Below, one piece after another: positions 1-12,200 of a stretch of DNA of 64,000 bases. The stretch comes from Patagioenas fasciata. Taxonomy: Eukaryota > Chordata > Aves > Columbiformes > Columbidae. How positions within the stretch are numbered: position 1 is the first letter of the stretch; each line of letters begins with the position of its first letter. A program made the translations under genes and the position numbers. The notes under the pieces are model-generated. The model did no database searches and was not told the DNA's origin. It saw nothing but the letters and a program-made list of their open reading frames with translations. Location of the stretch: contig NC_092525.1 of assembly GCF_037038585.1 (NCBI RefSeq), forward strand, positions 16,782,867 through 16,846,866, written 5' to 3'.

Positions 1-1644
1 TTCACATTGTGGACGATATCCATCACACCTTTATCTGTCTTCTCCTGATGAAATTTCTGCTTTGAGCCCAACGTACAGTATCTGTGTCAAAAGATCAGAT
101 ATTGTATTTGTTTGTTTTCCAGCTTGCTTATAGCTGATAACAGCATAAGCCGAGCGAATCCAGGGAAACACAATTCATCACCGTGCACCCGTCACCCTTG
201 CACTGCTGCAGAAATACATTCCCATGACTAGCGTGAACCCAACTGCATCAAATTCCGCTTAACCACCACCCACCAGCAGCACAGAAAGCACTTTCTGAGG
301 CTCCTGCGAGGGTTATTGAGTGCAGTCCAAGCTGGGCTCTGCATTTCTCAGCTCCCAAGGCCAAGAGCATGTTCCCGGCACATCCACCCACCCCTTAGCC
401 TGGCCAAGCCACTGTCACTCCATGGTGGGACATGCAAACCCAGTCGTGTCCTCTGGCAAAGGGACCATTAGCCACAGCAAAGATAAAGCCATCTGAATGC
501 CGTGAATGCACAAATTACGGGAGATGATCGAATCCTTTTTCTCTACGTTCACGTTGCTTCTGTTAAGGATTGTATTTTATTCCAGAATCAGGTTGCAGAT
601 TGTACATTGTGTTATGATTAGAAAAGGATACTTCTATATATATATTACTCTTTTTTATTCATTTCTAAATGAATCTCAAGATGACAGGATATGGCGAGGA
701 TTTTAGTTTTTAAAAAGTGGTTTACAGTAACTAAATTAAACAGATGCCTTATTTATGAGGATCGAAGGATTTTTTTGAAGAGAAACAATCCCCTATGCAG
801 AGGTACCTGCAGCGATCCTGGCCGGGGATGCTCTCCAGCCCAGGTGGGAAGGGTGTTTCTGTGTAAAGCCGGCCTGGCAGCAGGGCAGGAACAACCCGTG
901 CAAAAGAGAAGCTGATGTCTGAAAGGCGCCTTGAGACACTGGGCTTGGGTCAACATTTCCCCAACCCCAACCTCAGCCAGGCTCCCCTAAAATCTCGAGC
1001 TCCAGGTCCCACCGGAGCCATGGGGCCAGGGACCGGCTGGTGCTGCCCGGGAGGGACTCAAGCCAAGGAAGAACATCACAAGAACGATGCTACAGTACGT
1101 AAAGTATCTGTCTCCCTAGCTGGGCAGATCTTCCTATTTGCAATTAAAGACAAAACCTCTTGAAAACATACAGAAATTTTTTTCCAAGGCCACTCAGTAA
1201 CTTCCACATAACCTTACTGCTGTACAATAGGTAGGGAGAAAAATCGCTTTTCCAATATCTTTTTGGTTAGGTTAACAACAGAACTTCTCCCAGGATTGAA
1301 ATATAGCAACATTTTCTCTTTCTATGTTTTTTTAATTAGTTTAACCTGAAGTTAACAGAGACCCTAATTCTTTCCAAATCTCAGCAACAGCCTGTAGGGA
1401 TGAACATATTTATTTCCTGCATCTGTTCTCCAAATTAAATTGGAAAATGATTATGAAAGAACGGTTCTTGGTAGTCCCCGGGGAAGCTCTTATGGAAACC
1501 CTACATCACAGCGATGCCGCTGCCACTGATCCCTGTACTGCAGCATTTCTGGAGTCTTCACAGAACTTTTCTTTCCCCTGCTTTTATATTGTACTAATTG
1601 TAAGGGAAATACAACACCACTGCAGGGTTAAAATCTGGTCCTGC

Positions 1645-1676
1645 TGAAGTCAATGGCAAGACTTCCATTTATTTCA
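1645..1676. repeat. Short imperfect inverted repeat, ancient-repeat-like
   Basis: The arms TGAAGTCAATGG (1645-1656) and CCATTTATTTCA (1665-1676) pair at 10 of 12 positions around an 8-base loop. The arm resembles the 'TGACTTCAATGG' word common in old reptile and bird repeats. The family assignment is from memory and uncertain. Confidence 0.35.
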
Positions 1677-2300
1677 GTGGATCAAGGATTTAATCTCCGA
1701 TGTTTATGATGCTGTCAGAAGAGGGAGCAGACTGTGTCTGCGAGGCACACAGGGTAGCAAATCATCAGCCCTGGTGTTAGATTGCAAAACCATTTGCGTT
1801 TGCTCCGGCGTTAGGAACGTCGCTAGAGGGTTTTTTAATTGCAGATGTGAACACAAAGGAAGATTCACTGTGCCGTTAATACAACACTCACTACAAAGTA
1901 CCATGTGGAACTAGGATTGAATCTGACAAGTCCAAACTCTCAACGATGTACAGCAGTTTCTGATGCATGTAGTATTTTTAGTAGCAACAGACTATGACGT
2001 TTGAGGGCTGCAGCCTAGTAGGATAAACCAGTGTTTCTCGCTTCTATGTCATATTTTGTATGGGTTTAGAGAAGATGGCCTCTGTTGTGCATTGTTTGTG
2101 AAATGTTTCTTATCCCAGAGAGGTGTACGATGTAAAATACGTCAGTGAAAAGTGTATATTTTATGTGAGAGAAAAATACATTTTAATAAAGGTAAAGCTT
2201 TGTTAGCTGTAAAAATGGCAACTGTTCAAGTGTACAGTAACTTCTTACTAATGTATGAAAATCTGTGATATTTTTGATTTGATTGTATTTGTATTGCCCA

Positions 2301-2306
2301 AATAAA
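2301..2306 (+). terminator. AATAAA polyadenylation signal
   Basis: Canonical hexamer at the end of the putative 3'UTR, followed by a T-rich tract (2342-2357). A second AATAAA at 2185-2190 could serve a slightly shorter transcript. Confidence 0.45.
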
Positions 2307-2325
2307 ACATTTTGGCTGTATTGTT

Positions 2326-2845
2326 CCTAACTGTTACTTTATTTTTTTTTTTTTTTTAAAGGGGGAAAGTACATTTATTTCTCAAGAATGTATGTTATTC
2401 AGAAAAAAAACCACAACAAACAAACAAAAACCACAACACTGAATTTTCTGGATGGTGCCTGTAGTGAATTAGTCAATTGCCCTGAGTGAAAGCCCATCCT
2501 GCATCATAACATGCAGAATGGGGTTCCAGATGCGTTTTTCTGCACATCGCTATTTAATGGTAAGAAGGAAGTAACTCTTCAGCACAGCTTTTCAACAGAG
2601 ATCTATTGGTAGAATAAGGACTGTGTGAGGGGACCCCTGCAGAGGCAGAACTTGAGATGAGACGCAATATATATGGTGATGGGGGTATTTAAGCCGTCAT
2701 GGTCTTTTTCTCTTACTTTTTTTTCTTCTTTAAGAGAAGACATAAATTAAAAAGATTCCACTAGAAGTCCAGGCAGCAAAAGTGAACTCTGTCCAAACTT
2801 AAAACAGTGAAGATGCCCATGCCGGGGAAATAGAAAAAGAAAGAA

Positions 2846-2878
<33 letters not shown>

Positions 2879-3059
2879 AAGAAATAAGGAGGTACCATTA
2901 TCTTGTTAGCATATATTAAAAAAAAGCTTTCAAAACAAACAAAAATCTGATGTATCACCTATCTAGCATGTCCACTCAGGTGCTAGCCTAATGCTGAGGT
3001 TCCAGCAAACTTGAATAGAGTGAGGAGGAGGAACAAAATAATAGATACATATATATTAT
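2326..3059. other. Intergenic, A/T-rich; no gene seen
   Basis: Contains a 16-base T tract (2342-2357) and an A-rich tract interrupted by G (about 2830-2884). The long poly-F minus-strand reading there is only the translation of that tract. Nothing else is recognisable. Confidence 0.6.
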
Positions 3060-3115
3060 GGTTGGAGTGGAATTTCTTAAGGGTCTCTTCCAAGCAAAAT
3101 GATTCTATGATTCTA
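3060..3115 (+). mobile_element. CR1 LINE 3'-end fragment
   Basis: A 'ggtctcttccaagcaaaatg' segment is followed directly by the CR1 terminal repeat GATTCTATGATTCTAT (3101-3115). Only about 55 bases of the 3' tail are recognisable, so the copy is heavily 5'-truncated or decayed. Confidence 0.7.
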
Positions 3116-6100
3116 TATCAATGAAATGCCCTTGTTGTACGTTGGGATGCACAGCCACAAAACTACAGCCTTCTAACACACACATACCTTTTTTTTTGAA
3201 GCATCAACTACACCAAGCAAGCCTGCCAAGACAATACTCATGCTTTTTCTGTGATAGCAGGTCTTATTAAAGCCACTTTCATTTCAAAAGGGTCTAAAAA
3301 CACTTTAGAAACATTTGCACATTCAAAAATTGTTTCAGCTGACACTGAACTGCAGCTGCCTGTGGGGTGAAACGTGGTGACTGGGGAAGAGTGAAGAGCA
3401 CACGGATAATTCAGAAGACAAGATGAAGAACATCACAGTAACACCAAGCTGTCACGGCAGGAGCTTGAGTAGCAATGGGGGAATGAGGGTGCATGCTGAG
3501 ATCTGTGAGACCCCGGGAGATGCAGAGCAGCTGCATCCCAAATGAGTCTGGCTTGATGAATTGAGAGTTCAGAGGGAATTGAGGCAGACTGAATATAAAA
3601 CCTCTCCGGAATTCGCGCAGGATCTGAAGATCCTGATGTTACGCTTTCCCAAGCAGTTGTACCTTTGATAGACCGTACAATACATGAGAGCGTTAATTAT
3701 ATCTAGAAAATGCTACACAAAAATTGGGAGCGTTCCTTCCCACAGCACCTTTGGTGTTCCCATGGAAGGCTGCGCGGTCCCCGCATCACATCTGCTTGGA
3801 ATATGATGACTGTGCCTCGGTGTTAAAGAGATTTATCAGAAGCCGAGTGAGATACTAGTCATGGTGATGCCAGTGGGTGTTACCTTAAAATTTTCTTGAT
3901 CTGCTGAAAAGTCTTTCTGTTTCAAATTGCATGGTTTCTGCCTGGACAAAGTCTCCAAGTTGGAGGTGTGTGTATGAGCTCAGGTCACGGGTAACAGCCA
4001 AGGCTTGGTATTAGCAGATAATTCAGGTGCCTGCTGGACTTTGCTCACCTGCCCTGAGCCCCCACTGGAGCCAGCAGGGCTTCCTTCAGTCCCTGCTGAG
4101 GGTGGCCCCTACCAGGAGGAGAATTAAGCTTTAGAAGAGGATTAAAAAAATAAAAATAAGGCCAGGGATACATTTCCAAAGCAGGGGAGGTAGCCCCTGA
4201 AGCACAGAGCTACTAAGAGCACTTCAGAGTACAGCAATGTGAAAGTCTCTCTTGAAAATCCACAGCAAGGGGCCATCCCGGGGCCAGCACGGGTATCCCA
4301 CACAGCGGGGATGAGCTGACAGTGGCAATAAAACAGCTTTTCCTCATAGGACAAAAGCATTCCCGCTACCACGTACCAGCTCATGGTGTACATTACACAC
4401 ACAAATGTACACGAGTGCTGGCATTAAGTGTTGGGGAAATTAATTGCATCGAGTGCTGAACCTTAAAACACTACAAGTAATGACATTACAGCATTCCCAA
4501 GAATTAATTTCCTTCTGTCTCCAGGTTAATGAGTTGAAAACAAGAATATATGGTCCCAGGCAACAACAACAACAAAAATATTTATCTAAAACACCCACAC
4601 CCAACCTTTCCAATTGTCGGTTTTATTTTACTCTTTCTACAATGCTAATGTGCAATGTCAGGTTGCTTATTTCAGGGAGCAGCACAAGGTTTATTTTTCC
4701 GGATCCGAATCAGATGATGTCTTCATTTAATTGTGTTTGGTTTTCCCAGAGTGCATTCACCCTTACCTGCTGAATGGAGTCTGCTCAACTACGGAAGGGG
4801 AAAACAAATTGAATTTTAATCAGAGGGTTTCTATTCTGATCACTGCTGGTCGGCTTTTGCTTTATAGTTACCAATAAAATGTTAAAGAGAGTATCGTCGA
4901 TGGATTTATTTTGATTGATTGCATCTGCCCACTCTCTCGCATTTTAAGGTACCTCATTACTGTACATTCAAGAATTTCATTTCTTAGCATGCGTAATAAG
5001 CCTTAAACTTTAGATAACTAATTGGTTCAGCTGGCATTTCTGTGCCTTAGCCGGAAAGCCAATAAAAAGAAGCACAAAAAAGAAGAATATTAATAGTTCC
5101 TACTTTGTAAAGATAAGCTTAGCAGCCGGTTTATGCTTTAATTAATATATGGAAAGCAAAAAATACTGCCTTAAAACAAACAAACAAACAAACAAACAAA
5201 CAAAAAAATCAAGATTACCATCAGATTAAAGCCTAGCTTGCAGCCTTTTTTTTATCCCATAGACATTTAGCTATTCACGTCCCTTACAGATTCTTTACCT
5301 CTGAGCTTGTGCATTGTGAGGAAAAGATAACAACTTGTACATTAAATTCTGCAGGAGTGAAAAATATACAAGAACACTTTAATTGCCATCTTTTACTAGA
5401 TGATCCTCTCTAACAATTATCCTTACTAAAGTAAAATCTATTGTTCAGTTTCTCTCACCAGAAATATTTGCAAATGGAGAAAAAGTTAAGCAGGACGTAT
5501 TCCCATGTTCCGGGGATTTTAGTGGCGACAACTAAAATATAGTAGTCTGAATATCCTGGTCTACAGTGAGTTAAGTGTAGATAATACACCAGGAAAATAT
5601 AATAGAGAATTTTGCTGCAAGGTATTTTCAGGCATTTTTTTCTTGTTGCAGGCAGTGTTTCAAGTGAGCGCCTGGGCTGGAGTCGGCATGAATTCCGCGC
5701 TGGGTATGACCGTGGGGTTGGAAACACCGCTGCACCTGATGGAGTCACCGATAATCCAAACAGCACCGTGTAGGAAGAGAGAGCACAGGCAGAAACTTGA
5801 GCTCTGGTATTCATGGATCACCTGACAAGAGAGACCCAAGGACAGACACTGACCTGTCCATCTCACACAGCAGACATACAAGTCACACATCTGTCCCTTC
5901 TCTGGTGCCGCACAGAGAATTTACCCATTCCCAGACACAGGTTTTCTCTTTTCCTTGCTGGATACGGGCCAGATACAGCAGATAGAACCTATTGATGTGT
6001 TTTATCCAGCACAAGGACTCAAAAAGTAGGAGTCATTAGCTGTGCACCATTCCCTGGCTCCAGCCACACCTCACGTAGGGCAGGGAACCCACACCCTGCT

Positions 6101-7769
6101 GCACAACCCCATGCGGAGAAGGACACTCTCTCAAAGCACAACCCACACCAGATTTGGCCTAAACCACAATTCCCACCCCCTAGACAAATGAACCAGCGCT
6201 GTCTGTGCTCCCCAGCCCTGGCCATAGGAACCACCCATCGGGGAGCACTTTTACCAGGATGCCTGCCCAAAGCACCTCTGGGGAGCTCAGATTTTGGGGA
6301 GGGAAAGTGTTTCTGCTTCTTGTCCTACTAGAAGTGAGAAAATATTCTCTGGATCCAAGTGGTACAACGACCCACAGTAACCTCAGACCACCGTGGAACA
6401 GCTGCTGTTGGAGGCATTTCTAACAAACAGCCCCTCTGGAAAACTTATTTTCTTGTTTTTCCTACCTGGAAATGACACCAAGGATTTTTTAATGGGATAT
6501 TTGCCTTGCTTGAACAAATGCAGGCTTCATTAGTTGTTGTTTTTTCCCAGTGATAGGCAGCAGTAAATCCCACACTAGACTTTTGTGACTGTGTCTGATA
6601 AATGTTGCCTAGAGCCCTAGTGCTATCTTTTAATAAGCACAAATCTTGCTGCTACACTGTTTTCTTGTTCTTTCTTCCAAAAAAAGAAGTATCTGCTCAT
6701 GTCTTACACTTCCCCCCGTCTTTCCTTTGTTGGTAGAAAGGCTCATTTTTCTAAGATACCTGAGCTGAACGGATATTATTTTCCATGCTTTAAAAAAAGG
6801 GAACCAAAGCAACACAAAACAAACTTCATCTTTATTAGCTGACTCGTTTCTTAAGACACTATAATGACAGTAACTGTTTGTAATACCGATGTAGCCCAGA
6901 AACCCTGCTATCAACACAATAGGCATAAAAAGCTGCTTGGCAGTGTCTGTGGATCATTATACCTTCCTACATGCTGCAGGGCAGAAGTTACTGATGATTC
7001 CTGTCTACCACCTAACGTCAGAGATCACCTCTTAAAAGCATATTTCTTTCCCTAGTGCTCTATAGTTTTATGGACCAATACACACTGGGAAGGTTCCAGA
7101 GGGCAAATCTGCAATGTTGTACCACTTCACAACTGAACAAAAACGCATCTTTTCCGCATTTTCTGCTGCGGAAGTGTTAGAGAGCTGTCTTTTAAAAATG
7201 TGAGTTCTCCAGAGCAGGTTTATAGGAACAGGATGAAAGTTCTTATTTACTGTAAACAGTCTTCTGGGTGCGCTTTGCAAAGAACATGACTCTTTTTTTT
7301 TTTTGTACATTTACGTCATTCCTCAGAACACAAGACAGAAAAAAAGCTTTGAAGAAAAGGGGCAAGTCCCATCCCTGCAGACAGCGTTAGCAGGACAGTA
7401 AATGGGGCATATTCCTTGCCTTCCACTGGCCCTTTCACTTCTGCTTTCCAGCAGCATTCAGACACCTCAAAGGCAGCACAAGGCTCACAAGCTCTGATTT
7501 TCCTTGGCTGGGAGAAAAAGGCAGTGCACACATCTCCAAATGTCACTTACTCGCAGCACTAAAATGAAGCATCTGTCAAATTAGACAATACAAGTATGGC
7601 CCTTGCTACGACTTAAATTATCAGCACTTGGTATTTGAGGCAACACCTGCCTGGGAGGTGGAAAGTGGCTCAGGTGCTGCCTGAGCCCCACGGGCTGCTC
7701 CCCAAGCTTGGGGGGACCCCAGGGGTCTCTGCCCCATAGCTGCTCTGTCTGAGCCAATTCAGGAATCAC
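3116..7769. other. Intergenic, non-coding; one candidate conserved element
   Basis: No recognisable gene. Reading frames up to about 119 codons occur (for example 5455-5814 on the minus strand), but they show no known domain and overlap on both strands, so they look like chance. A motif-rich AT segment lies at about 4840-5160 and an (AAAC)n tract at 5174-5201. Confidence 0.6.
5174..5208. repeat. (AAAC)n microsatellite with poly-A end
   Basis: Seven uninterrupted AAAC units followed by seven A bases. Confidence 0.9.
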
Positions 7770-8028
7770 AACACAGAGGAAACAGCCTCAAGTTGTGCCA
7801 GGGTGGTTGAGGTTGGATTTGAGGAACAATTTCTTCCCCAAAGGGCTGTCGGGCATTGGAACAGGCTGCCCAGGGAAGTGGTGGAGTCACTATCCCTGGA
7901 GGGGTTGAACAGACAGAGATGAGGTTCTCAGGGACAGGGGTTAGAGGTAGACTTGGCAGCACTGGGTTCACAGTTGGACTCGATCTTAAAGGTCTTTTCC
8001 AACCAAAATTATTCTGTGATTCTATGAT
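7770..8028 (+). mobile_element. CR1 LINE, 5'-truncated, 3' end intact
   Basis: About 260 bases of the CR1 3' region are recognisable. The order is 'gaggaaacagcctcaagttg', 'aacaatttcttccccaaagg', 'ggaacaggctgcccaggga', a 'gatcttaaaggtcttttcc' block, and the terminal ATTCTGTGATTCTATGAT. This is the 3' portion usual for avian CR1 insertions. The same part of the element is present in reverse at 17894-18190, apparently from a related subfamily. Confidence 0.93.
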
Positions 8029-8639
8029 ACATACCCAAGCTTTTCTGAACATGGATAACAACCACATGGATAGATTCTTCACCTTAGGGGGCAGCACTGA
8101 CCAAACAGAAAAGCAAACAATTGAGTTGTCTAAGGAATGTCACTTAACGAATGGATTAGCCTTTGTACCTCAAATATCGATATTTTGTGCTCGGTATCAG
8201 CACTGCTAGAGGTCAGCAGGTGTTTTGGTGAAGTGTCAGGTGACAATACATGGCCCGTGACCCACAGAGCAGGTGAGCACACCCAGAGGAGGCAAACATT
8301 AACTCATCGTGATAACTAGTACGTGCATCTCCTGTTCAGCTGGCTTGGGTATCACTGCACAACCCCACACCACACCATGCAGCCATGGCCCTGCTCTTCT
8401 CTAGGGCTCCTCCTGCAGCCCCACAGTTTGTGCTGGCAGAGACTTGCTAGGTTTAGGAACCTAAAAGAACCCATGTTTCCTCTTATTGGCTCCCATTGTC
8501 TCATACCCTCCATGAACCTACTTCATGCTCTTTCTTGCTTTTTATAAACCCTTTTTTGAAAGAAACCAAAGTTCAAACACAAGGTCACCCACGCAACTGC
8601 CTCTTTATAAATGTGCTCTCTGGACACGCTGTAGCAAAA

Positions 8640-8935
8640 GCTGTCTCCAGTGAAATCTAATTTAATACATTAATGTGGATCCATAAAACAAAGTTGCACA
8701 TTGTGCAAGCGAAGTTATTTATGGCACTGGAACCTTACTGATTACAGCAATAAATAATACAGTATATATCACTGGGAAATAATATAAAACTAGTTAATCT
8801 GTAGGAGCAATGAAGAGACTTGAAACAACTCCGCTGTTACTCTAATGCAGTAATTCCATTACAGCAGTTTCACTTTTCAAAGCATTAAGTCTCTACTCAT
8901 TTGATAATTTGGGGAAGACTCCCTTCTGCTGTTAA
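8640..8935. promoter_or_regulatory. Candidate conserved non-coding element with homeodomain-type sites
   Basis: AT-rich but high-complexity sequence. It contains a perfect 15-base palindrome TTGCACATTGTGCAA (8694-8708) and TAATTCCATTA (8851-8861), which has the TAAT-N3-ATTA form bound by paired-class homeodomain dimers. Several further TAAT/ATTA words are present. The motifs are visible directly; enhancer function and conservation are inference. Confidence 0.3.
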
Positions 8936-9178
8936 TCATGAGGGAAGCTGCCCCTTGTTAGTTCAAACCAGTGGGATTAGAACCCTCCAACCGTCCCACC
9001 ACAACACCAGCAAGATTTCAGCCTAATCTGGGGCCACAGTTCAGTCAGTCCCAACTTGATTACACTACTTGCATAGCATTATGTGGAAAGCAAAATCCGC
9101 AGCTCTCCCTTACATGACTGTTTTACATAACACAGGCATAAATCAGGAGGAACAAAACTGCTATTACTTCAGGAATAA

Positions 9179-9182
<4 letters not shown>

Positions 9183-9217
<35 letters not shown>
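9183..9217. repeat. (TA)n microsatellite
   Basis: About 35 bases of uninterrupted alternating A and T, likely polymorphic in length. Confidence 0.95.
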
Positions 9218-9221
<4 letters not shown>

Positions 9222-12200
9222 CTCTCAGAGTGCTTGCTGGCCAGCTGATTTCTCTCCACTGCAGCCAGCAACCTTTTCCTAAATAGCAAAAGAAAAAACT
9301 CTCAAAATACATGTTTATTTCTGGGCATAGCTCATATTTCTGGACCAGCTCCTCTACCTCTCCCCACCTCCTGTCATTTGTACAGGATCCAGGCCCTTTA
9401 CCCCTAATTTAGGACTGGATTATGACACTGATGTGCAGGTAGGTTTTGGATTAGCAGTGTCCTGTAAAAAACCTGCAAAGCATCAAACTATATGTGCTAA
9501 TTGCTTTGCAGGCTGTACAATGCGCAGGTGAACAGTTCCCCCTGCTGCATCGAGCTGTGCTCGCGTCTCCTCCACCCAAACACTTCTCCTGAACAGCCCA
9601 TCCAGCACAAGGACTGGCCTGGGGACGGCTTTGCATTCACTTACGCCAGCTGACTCTAAAGACACAGCTGTACCCACTGATATTTAGGCAGTCAAGGGGA
9701 TAATCTCCTTGCACTTACTCCCTACCATCCCACCTTGCCAGGCTAAGACCAAACATGATCCAGAAGATAATACACAGTACACTGGCATTCAATGTATCTT
9801 GCCAGGAAATCATCACATTTAAAAATATTCTACAATGTTGTAGGAATCCATTCAGTGAATACCAAATTTAGAATTTCTCAAAGGAGCTTTTGTGCTCGCA
9901 CCGAGAGGTGAACTTGGCAACATGAAAAAGATGTGGCTGCAGCTGCTCTTTACAGGTTCTGCGGTATCTGCCTCAAACTCAGATCAGTTTAGAAGCTCAA
10001 ATGGGCAGCATTTGAATTTGGAAAGTTTTCCCAGTTGTCAAGCTCAGAATAACAGCATAATTGATCCTAGTACCAGGTGCTGCGTTACTTCAAAATATTC
10101 TGTATATCCACAGTGAACTGTGCAATTGTGGTAAGAGTTGCAGGACTTAAGAGTGACCTGTAAATATGAAAAATCAAGCTTGCTCTGTAGGTATAACTCT
10201 GCTAAATCCAGGTATTGGGCTGCCCCCAAGGCTTTTCTGTCACCAGGCAGGCCAGGAGCTCCCTGGACAAACTTTCCTCATCTCCTAGTACTTCTGATGC
10301 TCTTTCAATATCACACCACCTCTCCTATTGTTCCTCTCTACATTTAATAGCCATCTTTCACTTACATTCCCTTGCAGAGGCAAAGCACCAAGAAGAAAGA
10401 TGGTGTGGGGTGAGCTCACACAGTGATTTCTTTTTAATGTCTGAATACAAATTCAGTGGAGATATTAAGCAGATGTATAAACAATGTTGCTCGTTTTACA
10501 CAGATGTGTGGAGTTTTGGCACCCTTTTATTGAAGCAGTTAACATTTGTAGTGATAGAAAACAAAGAGCTCTGTTTGCGTTTGAAGATAGTTTATACCTC
10601 CTCTTTAAACAGTAAGGCTACATCAGGGCTTTTCTAATGAAAGCATTTCTTAGTAAATCATATTGCTTTTGTTTTTACTCTCAGGGCCACCATCATTATG
10701 TGCTTCACGAATAGGATTTGCTTTAACCATTCTGATAAATCTCCACAGAGTAATAAATCCAATTCTTGCAAATAATCAATCTATCTAAACTGTTCAGAAA
10801 GAAAAACTCTTTAGAATCTGGAAGTATATAACCCAAAACAGCCACCAACACCTCTTAGTAAAATAATCAAACACTTACCAGCAGTTTCAGAATCCTGGCT
10901 GTTGCTGCTGTTCCTGCCTCGAGTTGTTTTGACCTCCCAAACTCCCAATGCCAAACCCAGTCACCACTATTATCAGTATCATGTTCACCTGCATCAGCCC
11001 CAGCTGCCTGGAGCTTCTAATTTGTCTGATTGTTTTCAGGTGGGAGAGGGGGAAAAAGTAAACAGCTGCTAAAACCTCCTTTTGATACCAGCCTGCCTGT
11101 GCATCTCTCAGAGCTTTTTAGGCATCTTTTCAAACAATTTAATTCTGTTTCAGGGGCATTCAGAGGGGACTGCATAGGGCCATTGTGAGACATTTTGGCA
11201 CCCATGGGAGGATATTAATTTGATTTTCTTTACCTGGTAAAGCTAGAACACGTGAGAAGGCGCCCACTGCAAGCTGTGGATTAAACAGAGGATTTGCCCT
11301 GCTGAGAAGACCTCACTTCGATCAGATCCTTGTGTTTTCCCCCTGTTTTCTGTCCCCTGGTGTCCCCATGTTGTGCTCACTGTGCTCCGTGCATTCCCTC
11401 AGTTTTACCAGCTATAATGGTTTCCAGGATGGAACACAGCCACTGTGCTACAGTAGCAATGTGCACAGAGCATGTTTGATCTGAAAAGGTTGAAGTTCTA
11501 TTAGCCAAGTAAAAGTGTATTGTTTAGAAAAAGCTTTGAGAGCTTTAAGGAGAAAAATAACTGAAATTGTGTTCCTTCTCTCTACCGCTGTGGATTAAGT
11601 TTTATACTCTACCAATTGTCGAAGAACCAGCCAAAATAAAAATGCGGTTATTTCTGTTTGTATAGAACAGAAGATAAGGGGAATGTGCAGAAAGCAGAAG
11701 GGATTGCATACTACATTATGAGAGCTATCTAAACATATAAAAGGAACATACATCAGTCCCACGTTGTCAATGCAGTAAGGAAATGGCATTTGTTGATGCA
11801 CGGTCCCAAGACTGCCGCCAAAAGCAGTGTCCTGCCTTTCTCGCAGCACCAGATATTTGTCCCAGCTCTGTTTCTTACTTGTGGTTGTAAAACCATTCCC
11901 ATGGATCTCTAGGTAATTAACCTGATAAACCAATCCTGCTCAAAAGTAACCATTCTTTTTCCTTAGTAATTTTGATCAGTTTGATTTGCTCAATCCAGTT
12001 GAGTACTACTAAAATGCTGGTCTGTATTTGCATGATCAGGATTTGGCTTTTGCAACATGAAGTAATGGAAATGCTTCACTGACGATTAGTAACACCTATC
12101 ATGAGATATTTTTCAGGGAGTGAAATTCCGAAGATGGAGGAATATGACAGATGTTTGACTTCATATCAGATTCTTGGGCTTTCAGGTGGGGCTGCCATCG

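Larger units (their letters stand above)
1..2325 (+). other. Probable terminal 3'UTR of an upstream gene (NEGR1 by synteny)
   Basis: This AT-rich stretch has no credible coding frame. It ends with two AATAAA polyadenylation signals, at 2185-2190 and 2301-2306. The second is followed within about 30 bases by a T/GT-rich stretch, as expected downstream of a cleavage site. In human 1p31 the gene preceding ZRANB2 in the same orientation is NEGR1, whose 3' end points at ZRANB2, so its long 3'UTR is the natural candidate. The sequence shows only the signals and composition. The gene identity is inference from gene order, and the stretch could instead be plain intergenic DNA. Confidence 0.4.

Noticed and set aside
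2761-2958. Minus-strand frame with a poly-phenylalanine run
   Set aside because: It is the translation of an A-rich tract and has no other support.
5455-5890. Overlapping 119- and 76-codon minus-strand frames as a small gene
   Set aside because: No domain, signal or splice structure is recognised, and several frames on both strands are open in the same place.
7856-8209. 117-codon frame at 7.9-8.2 kb as a gene
   Set aside because: It is read from the CR1 3' region, which is normally non-coding.
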